Assembly: GCA_945874765.1 (NCBI GenBank)
Contig: CAMCHQ010000001.1
Coordinates: 62,001-126,000, forward strand
Direction of reading: 5' to 3'
From: an uncultured Clostridia bacterium
Lineage (GTDB): Bacteria; Bacillota; Clostridia; Oscillospirales; Acutalibacteraceae
Length of the DNA: 64,000 bases
Under the pieces are notes generated by a model. That model did no database searches. It was not told the origin of the DNA and saw only the letters and a list, made by a program, of their open reading frames with translations. Each line of letters begins with the position of its first letter. The first letter of the stretch is position 1. The position numbers and the translations under genes are program-made. Below are positions 49,126 to 57,034 of this stretch, piece after piece.

Positions 49126-50499
49126 ATGTCTAACAAACCAAAAGTCGGCAAAGACGGCATCTATGATGCAAGACAGCTCGGCACTGCAAGAATGGTTGTT
49201 CTCGGATTTCAGCATATGTTTGCTATGTTCGGCGCAACTGTCACCGTACCTCTTCTTACAGGTTTGAGTATTTCCACTACTCTTCTTTTTGCAGGTTTGG
49301 GTACACTCTTGTTCCACTGTCTTACTAAGTTTAAAGTACCGGCATTCCTTGGCTCATCATTTGCATTCTTAGGCGGTTATGCAGCTGTAGCACCAATGGC
49401 TAAGGACGGAACACCTAACAAAGAAATGTTGCCGTATGCTTGTCTCGGCGTAGCGTGTGCAGGTCTTATTTATCTCATTCTTGCCGCATTAATCAAGGCA
49501 GTAGGTATTAATAAGATTATGAAGCTTTTCCCACCTGTAGTAACCGGTCCGATTATTATTGCAATCGGTTTGGGACTTGCACCATCAGCAGTAAACAATT
49601 GCTCGAAAAACTGGTGGCTTGCAATCGTAGCACTCGTTCTTGTAATCGCATTTAACATTTTCGGTAAAGGTATGATTAAGATTATTCCTATTTTGCTCGG
49701 TATAATCGGCGCATATCTCACTGCCGTAATCGTCGGTAACGTTTGCGGTGTTGAAAGCTTTGCAATTGACTTCACAGGCGTTAAAGAAGCTGCTTGGATT
49801 GGCTTCCCTATTGAATGGAGTTCAACAGTATTCGGCGGTGTTCACGACAGCGGTAAGGCTATTTCAGCTATCATTGCACTTGTTCCTATTTCAATTGCAA
49901 CTATGATGGAACACATCGGTGATATCTCTGCTATTTCAGCTACTTGTAAGAGAAACTATATTCAAGACCCGGGTCTTCACAGAACACTTTTAGGCGACGG
50001 TCTTGCAACAACACTTGCTTCTCTTTTCGGTGCTCCTGCTAACACTACATACGGCGAAAACACAGGCGTACTTGCTCTTTCAAAGGTTTATGACCCAAGA
50101 GTAGTAAGAATTGCAGCATACTTTGCAATGGCATTCTCATTCTGCCCTAAGTTTGCCGCTGTTATCGAATCAATTCCGGGCGCAGTAGTAGGCGGTATTT
50201 CATTCGTTCTTTACGGTATGATTTCTGCTATCGGTGTAAGAAACGTTGTTGAGGCAAAGGTTGACTTCTCAAAGGCAAGAAATACTATCATTGCCGCTGT
50301 TATCCTTGTTGTAGCACTCGGCCTTACAAACGGTATTACATTTACGGTAGGCGGTCACGACATCACTCTTACAGCTCTTGCTGTTGCTTCAATTGCAGGT
50401 ATCGTGCTCAACCTCATCTTCCCTGAAAAGGACTTTGACCCTGAAAAAGCTTTTGCGGCTGATACAGTATCAAAGCAGATTGAACTTGAAGAAAAATAA
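49126..50499 (+). CDS. uraA: Uracil permease (uracil-xanthine permease family)
   Basis: VVLGFQHMFAMFGATVTVPLLTGLSISTTLLFAGLGTLLFH; PANTTYGENTGVLALSKVYDPRVVRIAA. Confidence 0.96.
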   Translation: MSNKPKVGKDGIYDARQLGTARMVVLGFQHMFAMFGATVTVPLLTGLSISTTLLFAGLGTLLFHCLTKFKVPAFLGSSFAFLGGYAAVAPMAKDGTPNKEMLPYACLGVACAGLIYLILAALIKAVGINKIMKLFPPVVTGPIIIAIGLGLAPSAVNNCSKNWWLAIVALVLVIAFNIFGKGMIKIIPILLGIIGAYLTAVIVGNVCGVESFAIDFTGVKEAAWIGFPIEWSSTVFGGVHDSGKAISAIIALVPISIATMMEHIGDISAISATCKRNYIQDPGLHRTLLGDGLATTLASLFGAPANTTYGENTGVLALSKVYDPRVVRIAAYFAMAFSFCPKFAAVIESIPGAVVGGISFVLYGMISAIGVRNVVEAKVDFSKARNTIIAAVILVVALGLTNGITFTVGGHDITLTALAVASIAGIVLNLIFPEKDFDPEKAFAADTVSKQIELEEK

Positions 50500-50517
50500 T
50501 AATACCCATAAATATTT

Positions 50518-50555
50518 AACGGTCACACAATTTAGTATGACCGTTATTTTTTGTA
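50518..50555 (+). terminator. Terminator downstream of uraA
   Basis: AACGGTCA/TGACCGTT followed by T run. Confidence 0.8.
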
Positions 50556-50559
50556 TAAA

Positions 50560-51030
50560 TTACTCTCTTGTAATAATCAGCTTAAAATTATCGTTAATAT
50601 TATTAATTTCATCTTTTATAAACTCAGGATAAAGACTGATATTGTCAAGATTATTTGTATCAAGCCAAGCGTATCTATTTATTCGTTTTTCTTCTGCTAA
50701 TTCAAACTCAGATTCAAAATGATTAAAAGAAGTATTAGAAATATCAACATAATAATACATACCGATTTCGTGAAAATTCTTGCCACATTCATCAAAAAAG
50801 CACTCATTGAGCCAAAGAGGTCTGTAATCGGGTATATCGATTTTCAACTCCTCTTTAATTTCACGCAAAAGCGCTTCCTCGCTCGTTTCACCAAAAGTCA
50901 CCCTGCCGCCCGGCAAATAATACCAATTGGCTTTTGTATCTCTTTGAGCAAGAATTTTGCCGTCATTAACTATAACAGCTGCAACACGGTAATTAAAATA
51001 CCCCGCTTTTGTTTTAAGTGTTAAGTCCAT
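50560..51030 (-). CDS. NUDIX hydrolase
   Basis: YYLPGGRVTFGETSEEALLREIKEELKIDI. Confidence 0.94.
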   Translation of the reverse strand: MDLTLKTKAGYFNYRVAAVIVNDGKILAQRDTKANWYYLPGGRVTFGETSEEALLREIKEELKIDIPDYRPLWLNECFFDECGKNFHEIGMYYYVDISNTSFNHFESEFELAEEKRINRYAWLDTNNLDNISLYPEFIKDEINNINDNFKLIITRE

Positions 51031-51074
51031 ATTGAACCTCCAAAATAAAAAAAATAAAGCCCTTGCAAATGCAA

Positions 51075-51110
51075 GAGCTTAACGACCGTGTTCGGAATGG
51101 GAACGGGTAT
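51075..51110 (-). pseudogene. Internal fragment of a 5S rRNA gene
   Basis: Minus strand ATACCCGTTCCCATTCCGAACACGGTCGTTAAGCTC matches the conserved loop B/helix III/loop C core of bacterial 5S rRNA; flanks do not continue the gene. Confidence 0.65.
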
Positions 51111-51251
51111 ACATCTTTTTATCAGTTTTTGCTGATGAAATTAATATAGCATAGATTAAAATAAATGTCAAATTATATGGGTGTTATGAGCCTTCCTCTC
51201 AAGGGGAAGCCTTACAATTCGGCTCAGCCGTCAACCGATTATAAAATCTAA

Positions 51252-53126
51252 TCACTTCAATTTCAATGCACGGATTGCATTTAATACAGCGAGAATCGTT
51301 ACGCCGACGTCGGCAAAAATCGCAACCCACATATTCGCAATACCGAGTGCACCGAGGATAAGGCAAACCGCCTTGACAGCAAGAGCAAATACGATATTTT
51401 CCTTAACAATTTTAAGAGTATGAACACTGATTTTACGAGCCAAAGCAATTTTTGACGGGTCATCATCCATAAGAACGATATCGGCAGCCTCAATAGCCGC
51501 ATCAGAGCCGAGAGCACCCATTGCTATACCGATATCGGCACGGGAAAGAACAGGAGCGTCATTAATACCGTCGCCTACAAATGCAAGCTTCTTTTTAGCT
51601 GATTTTTGAGAAAGTAATTTTTCAACCCAATCGACCTTATCGCTAGGTAAAAGTTCTGCGTGATATTCATCAATGCCAAGTGCTTTTGCAACACGCTCAG
51701 CCGCCTGTTTTGAATCACCGGTGAGCATAACGGTTTTATCAATACCGCTCTTTTTGAGACTTGAAATTGCTTTCTTTGAGTTTTCCTTAACCACGTCTGA
51801 AATTACTATACAACCTGCATATTTACCGTCGCAGGAAACATAAACAACTGTTCCCTCATTATGCTCATTATCTACAGTAATATTTTCCTTTTTCATAAGT
51901 TTAATATTACCTGCGTACACTCTTTTGCCGTCAACGAGTGCAGAAACACCGTGACCTGCGATTTCCTGAATATCCGAAACTTCGTCAAGATTGATTTCCT
52001 TACCGTAATTCTTTTTAAGACTTACACTGATTGGGTGGCTTGACGCACTTTCCGCAAAAGCCGCAAGACGAATAAGTGTTTCTTTGTCGAAATTTTCAGC
52101 AGGATAAATTCCCGTAACTTCAAATACACCTTTTGTAAGTGTGCCTGTTTTATCAAAGACTACATACTGAGTATCAGAAAGAGCCTCAAGATAGTTAGAG
52201 CCTTTGACGAGAACACCGTTAGCCGAAGCACAACCGATACCGGCAAAAAAGCTCAACGGAATTGATATAACAAGTGCACAAGGGCAACTGATAACAAGGA
52301 ATGTAAGTGCACGGGTAATCCAATCTCCCCACATTGCGCTGTTACCTGAAATAAGTCTGATAATCGGCGGTAAAATCGCAAGCAAGAGAGCGCCGCCGCA
52401 TACGGCAGGAGTATAATATCTTGCAAATTTTGTAATAAAGTTTTCACTTTTCGACTTCTTCATACTTGAGTTTTCAACAAGGTCAAGTATTTTAGAAACT
52501 GTTGAATCGCCGAATTCCTTAGTAGTTTTAATTCTCAACACACCCGTAAGATTAATACAACCGCTGATAATTTCATCGCCGACCTTAGCCGAACGTGGGA
52601 CACTCTCACCTGTTAAAGCGCTTGTGTTAAGTGTAGAATCACCGCTGACAATTACACCGTCAATAGGCACTTTTTCGCCGGGATTTACGACAATTTCAGT
52701 TCCGATTGCCACGTCGTCAGGGTCAACTTTTTCAAGTTTTCCGTCAACTTCGACATTGGCATAGTCGGGACGAATATCCATAAGAGATGTAATATTCTTT
52801 CTGCTCTTCCCTACTGCAACGCTCTGGAAAAGTTCACCGATTTGGTAGAAAAGCATTACTGCCGCACCTTCAGCAAATTCACCGAGTGCAACGGCACCGA
52901 CAGTTGCAACAGCCATAAGGAAATTTTCGTCAAAAACCTGACCTTTAAATATTCCCTTAACAGCTTTTTTGAGAATATCATATCCTATAATAAAATAAGG
53001 AACAAGATATAAAACAAGCTGAATCCATTTATTAATTTCAACAAACTTTGTAGTAATCATTATTGCAGCAAGCAAAACAGCCGATACAATAATTCTTATT
53101 AAAACCTTTTTTTGCTTCTTAGTCAT
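51252..53126 (-). CDS. Heavy-metal translocating P-type ATPase (Cd/Zn type)
   Basis: CPCALVISIPLSFFAGIG, FDKTGTLTKGVFEV, VGDGINDAPVLSRADIGIAMGALGSDAAIEAADIVLM. Confidence 0.96.
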   Translation of the reverse strand: MTKKQKKVLIRIIVSAVLLAAIMITTKFVEINKWIQLVLYLVPYFIIGYDILKKAVKGIFKGQVFDENFLMAVATVGAVALGEFAEGAAVMLFYQIGELFQSVAVGKSRKNITSLMDIRPDYANVEVDGKLEKVDPDDVAIGTEIVVNPGEKVPIDGVIVSGDSTLNTSALTGESVPRSAKVGDEIISGCINLTGVLRIKTTKEFGDSTVSKILDLVENSSMKKSKSENFITKFARYYTPAVCGGALLLAILPPIIRLISGNSAMWGDWITRALTFLVISCPCALVISIPLSFFAGIGCASANGVLVKGSNYLEALSDTQYVVFDKTGTLTKGVFEVTGIYPAENFDKETLIRLAAFAESASSHPISVSLKKNYGKEINLDEVSDIQEIAGHGVSALVDGKRVYAGNIKLMKKENITVDNEHNEGTVVYVSCDGKYAGCIVISDVVKENSKKAISSLKKSGIDKTVMLTGDSKQAAERVAKALGIDEYHAELLPSDKVDWVEKLLSQKSAKKKLAFVGDGINDAPVLSRADIGIAMGALGSDAAIEAADIVLMDDDPSKIALARKISVHTLKIVKENIVFALAVKAVCLILGALGIANMWVAIFADVGVTILAVLNAIRALKLK

Positions 53127-53138
53127 AATACCACCTCA

Positions 53139-53357
53139 TTAAAAGAAGATTTCGCAATCATCCTCAACCTTACGGCAATTTTTAAGCACTTGTTTCATAA
53201 CTGCTTTTTCATCTGCCCCGTCGTCAAATTCAACTTTCATTTTCTGCGTCATAAATGAAACTGTTGCATTTGAAACACCGGCTGTTTTGTTAGCGGCGTC
53301 CTCCATCTTTGCGGCACAGTTTGCACAATCAACTTCAATACCATAAGTCTTTTTCAT
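53139..53357 (-). CDS. Stand-alone heavy-metal-associated (HMA) domain protein
   Basis: KKTYGIEVDCANCAAKMEDAANKTAGVSNATVSFMTQKMKVEFDDGADEKAVMKQVLKNCRKVEDDCEIFF with CxxC motif. Confidence 0.9.
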   Translation of the reverse strand: MKKTYGIEVDCANCAAKMEDAANKTAGVSNATVSFMTQKMKVEFDDGADEKAVMKQVLKNCRKVEDDCEIFF

Positions 53358-53396
53358 AATTAATATATCCTTTCAGTAATTATATATTTTAACACA

Positions 53397-53456
53397 GTTG
53401 AACATTTGCTCAACCGTTCTATCTGTATTATAGTTGAACAATCATTCAATTGTCAA
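53397..53456 (-). promoter_or_regulatory. Metal-responsive promoter with two ArsR/SmtB/CadC-like operators
   Basis: Minus TTGACA (53456-53451) - 18 bp - TATAAT (53432-53427); palindromes GTTGAACATTTGCTCAAC (53397-53414) and TTGAACAATCATTCAA (53434-53449). Confidence 0.75.
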
Positions 53457-53514
53457 GACTTTTTTTAATATTTTATGATATTTTTTATAAAATGATACAA
53501 GAATGTATAAAAAA

Positions 53515-53540
53515 CAACCTCTTGAAATAACAAGAGGTTG
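53515..53540 (-). terminator. Terminator downstream of GH95 gene
   Basis: CAACCTCTTG/CAAGAGGTTG, minus-strand T run. Confidence 0.8.
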
Positions 53541-53556
53541 CATAAAAGTTTTTTAT

Positions 53557-56223
53557 TTAAAAACCAAGTGTCTTACTCTCCCCTGCCTTAAGGGTGACGC
53601 TTTGCGTTTTGCCGTTTGCGGATATATTAAGCGTTTGGTCAATATCCGAGGTAATAACTGCTGATATCTTTTTGCCGCTGTCGCTCCATTTAAGCTCGGT
53701 AACAGTAGCACGGTTGCGTGTTTTAATACCCTTAAGTGTTCCGCTTTCAAAGCCTGAAGTAGGAAGCGCCGGAAGAAGCTCAATATCGTCATTATGAGAA
53801 TAAACAAGCGCTTCATTGATAATGCCGAGATAGCCGATTGCAAAATCGGTGCAATAACAGCTTCCTTGGTCATAATCGTGATTAGTCATAAGCGAATCAT
53901 ATCTGATTTTATGATTCATAAGTTTAACAAGTGCATCGGTTAGTGACTCGGAGTCTTTAAGCCTTGCGGCAATCAAACTGCGATGAACAAGAGCGTGCGA
54001 AGCCTCGTTTTCACTTGTTCTGTTAGCTATTGCCTGCTCGCAAGCCTTTGCAAGCTCATCATTGCCCTGTGTTTCAAACAAAGGCCATACACCGTACAAA
54101 TGGCTCAAATGGCGATGCTCGTTATTTTCTTCAAATGCGGTTGTTGCCCATTCCTTAAGAGCACCGCTTTCGTCATAAAGGTACGGTGGAAGCTTATCCT
54201 CAAGCGCCTGCCATTTTGATATATCGGCGCTCGGGTCAACGTCCTGCATAACCTTTTTAAGCATTTCAAGATTATCACGGCACGCTGAAATATCGATTGC
54301 ACAGTTTGCGTCTGACGGGCTGTTATAATTTGACGGATTATTTTCAGGTGAATAGCTCGGCAAAATGCAATAGGCTTCGTCATCATTAAGTGAGGTCTTG
54401 CCCTTTTCATAATGAATTGAGCCGTCTTTAGCCGTATAATATTCCGGTGTCATAAGCTGCGCCCAATAATTTGCGCTTTTAATCAGCAAGGGATAAAGTA
54501 TATCCTCCTCAAGCCTTAAATAGCCGCGCTTTTTGATTTTGTTAATTTGATTGTCTGTTAAATCTTTTTCGCTTATTGAAAGAACAGATTTAAGCTTATC
54601 AAGATTAAATTCATCACTGAGCGGAATATTGATATTGCCGTAAGAAAGCAGGGTTTCATAAAGCGGATTTATCATCCAAGAGGTGCCCGCATTCCAATAT
54701 CTGAAAGGATAAGGATAGCAAGTTTCTGTAATAACAGCCTTGTCGCCGTCGGTATTAACGGGAGCCTGAATAGCATCGGTAAAGCCGTGGGTTGCAGAGG
54801 CATTCTCCTCCCAATCGGGAAGCTGACGCAAAATGAAATATGCATAGCCTACAGGGGTGCTTGACATATTGCTTGTATTCATAGACGAGGTTTGCAAATT
54901 GACATTAGCGTCCATTGTATATTTACTGCCCCAGCCTGTATTGAACTCGCCCGTCCACATACCGTAAAGGCGGCTTGTTGAATAACCGCTGCAGCAAAGA
55001 TAAGCGTATCTGCCTGCATAATATGTACGCTGTGCAAGTGCAGAATTGATTTCCTTTTTACCCTTTTGCGCCTTTAAAAGTTTTTCGTTAGAGTCGAAAT
55101 TATCCTCACCGAGCGATAAAGTCACATTATTAAACTGCGGCTGATAAATTGCAAGATGATTTTTAAGTGCCAAATCATAATTAAAGCCCGATTTGTCATT
55201 ATACTTCTGAGCTACATTTTTAAGAGTATTTACGCAATCGTCAACAAGCGCAAAATCCGTTTGCTTATCAAAAGCATTTATATCGCCCATATCGTAGGTA
55301 CGTTCACTTACGGTGATAAGATATACGCTGTCGGCATCGGTAATTTTAACGCCTGCGTTTTCACCTGTAAACTGCGATTCATCGGTATTTTTATCAAGCG
55401 TAACCCTTTTCTTAGTGCCTCCCGAGGTAACAATATATGTAACGGTTGCATAGCCGCCGTTTTTAAGTTCACTCTTTTCATAATTAGGATAATGAGAAAC
55501 AAGTGCAAGAAAATCACCCGAATTATCGGCAAGTTTAGTATATTTCATATTTTTCTCATCGCTGTCGCCGAAATTTGCAAGAGTTGAAAGGTCGTCGTAG
55601 CTGAGAGTAAGATTAAGTTTTGAGCCTTTTGTAGATTTATCAAACTTAGTCACAACAACACCTTCAGCCATTGAGGTAAATGAGGTACGTAACCAAGTGC
55701 CGTTTTTATCCTCATAAGTAACACCGACCTGAGAGGTATTATAATCAGTATATCTGACGTAATTTTTAGCACGGCTTTGGTCAATATTAATTCTCAATTG
55801 ACCGCCCGGGTGATAACGGTAAACGTCATCATAGCTTGCATTATCGGTAATATCCTCGCCCTTTACTATGCTTTGCTTAACCGTTTCAAGTTCGTCAAAA
55901 GTAACGGGACAGGTACGCTGATTTTCATTCGGCATTATAAAATGCATATTTTGGAAAATAAACGTATCGCTATATGGGCTTCCGCTTTCAATAAAGCCTT
56001 GAAGTCCGTTACCCGACACCATACCCTCACGCCATGATTTTGTTTTATTGCGCTTTTTATCCTTTAGCTGTGTATAATCATAAGAAAACGATACCTTAGA
56101 CGTATCGGTAAAAAGGGATTTAATCACACCCTCATCTGATTTGCCGCCGGAGCAGGAAGCAAGAGAAAAGGCAAACGAAGCCGCCAAGCCGATGCAAAGT
56201 ATCTTTTTAACATATTTATTCAT
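53557..56223 (-). CDS. Glycoside hydrolase family 95-like lipoprotein
   Basis: Lipobox FSLASCSGG; EHRHLSHLYGVWPLFETQGNDELAKACEQAIANR; HDYDQGSCYCTDFAIGYLGIINEALVYSHNDDIELLPALPTSGFESGTLKGIKTRN. Confidence 0.8.
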   Translation of the reverse strand: MNKYVKKILCIGLAASFAFSLASCSGGKSDEGVIKSLFTDTSKVSFSYDYTQLKDKKRNKTKSWREGMVSGNGLQGFIESGSPYSDTFIFQNMHFIMPNENQRTCPVTFDELETVKQSIVKGEDITDNASYDDVYRYHPGGQLRINIDQSRAKNYVRYTDYNTSQVGVTYEDKNGTWLRTSFTSMAEGVVVTKFDKSTKGSKLNLTLSYDDLSTLANFGDSDEKNMKYTKLADNSGDFLALVSHYPNYEKSELKNGGYATVTYIVTSGGTKKRVTLDKNTDESQFTGENAGVKITDADSVYLITVSERTYDMGDINAFDKQTDFALVDDCVNTLKNVAQKYNDKSGFNYDLALKNHLAIYQPQFNNVTLSLGEDNFDSNEKLLKAQKGKKEINSALAQRTYYAGRYAYLCCSGYSTSRLYGMWTGEFNTGWGSKYTMDANVNLQTSSMNTSNMSSTPVGYAYFILRQLPDWEENASATHGFTDAIQAPVNTDGDKAVITETCYPYPFRYWNAGTSWMINPLYETLLSYGNINIPLSDEFNLDKLKSVLSISEKDLTDNQINKIKKRGYLRLEEDILYPLLIKSANYWAQLMTPEYYTAKDGSIHYEKGKTSLNDDEAYCILPSYSPENNPSNYNSPSDANCAIDISACRDNLEMLKKVMQDVDPSADISKWQALEDKLPPYLYDESGALKEWATTAFEENNEHRHLSHLYGVWPLFETQGNDELAKACEQAIANRTSENEASHALVHRSLIAARLKDSESLTDALVKLMNHKIRYDSLMTNHDYDQGSCYCTDFAIGYLGIINEALVYSHNDDIELLPALPTSGFESGTLKGIKTRNRATVTELKWSDSGKKISAVITSDIDQTLNISANGKTQSVTLKAGESKTLGF

Positions 56224-56324
56224 AAACTCACCTCATATAAATTATATCATAAAGGTAAAAGCAAAACACGACATCATCTTTACTTAAATGTCGCAATTTG
56301 GTATAATACAAGCGAGGTGGCAAT

Positions 56325-56987
56325 ATGATAAAATTTGAATGGAACGGCATTGTTTTTCTGATAACGGATTTAGGCGGAGGGAAGCTTGGAGAAAGCATAC
56401 CCCCTCATGCTCACGCAAAGGGCTGCTATGAGCTTCACTTTGTAACAAACGGAAAAGGAATACTGATAGCAGAGGATAAAAAAATTCAGCTTAAAAAGGG
56501 TGATTTTTTCATAACAGGACCAAATATTACTCACTCGCAAGATTTTGACAAAAATGAGCCGATTGAAGACGTATTCGTTTTAATTCAAGTGAAAGACAGC
56601 TCACAAAAAAATTATGTATCAAGCGTATTTTTAGAGCATTATTTTTGTTATTTTGAAAATACGGATAATGCGCTTGCAAGAGAGTTATTAAATGAATACA
56701 AGGAAAAGAATCCGAATTTTGAATATGCTGTTGCGGGATATTTAACAGTTATTTTAACACAAATAGTAAGAAAAATGCTGCCAAAGGATTTCAGCGGTAT
56801 TATAGGAAGTGACAATCTGAACGACAAGCGCTTTGCGATAATTGAGCAGGCTTTTTTGTACGAAAAGGATTTAGCACTTTCCAAACTTTCAAAAATGATA
56901 GGCTTATGTGAGCGGCAAACGCAAAGACTATTAAAAAAATATTATAACAAAAGCTTTAGAGAACTGAAGAAAAGCTCATTAAAGTAA
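56325..56987 (+). CDS. AraC-like regulator (N-terminal cupin-like domain, C-terminal HTH)
   Basis: ESIPPHAHAKGCYELHFVTNGKGILIAEDKKIQLKKGDFFITGPNITHSQ; C-terminal LSKLSKMIGLCERQTQRLLKKYYNKSFRELKK. Confidence 0.88.
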   Translation: MIKFEWNGIVFLITDLGGGKLGESIPPHAHAKGCYELHFVTNGKGILIAEDKKIQLKKGDFFITGPNITHSQDFDKNEPIEDVFVLIQVKDSSQKNYVSSVFLEHYFCYFENTDNALARELLNEYKEKNPNFEYAVAGYLTVILTQIVRKMLPKDFSGIIGSDNLNDKRFAIIEQAFLYEKDLALSKLSKMIGLCERQTQRLLKKYYNKSFRELKKSSLK

Positions 56988-56993
56988 AAAATA

Positions 56994-57019
56994 AGAGGTA
57001 CTCAATTAAGAGTACCTCT
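56994..57019. terminator. Bidirectional terminator
   Basis: AGAGGTACTC/GAGTACCTCT between convergent genes. Confidence 0.75.
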
Positions 57020-57034
57020 ATAAATTTAACTATG

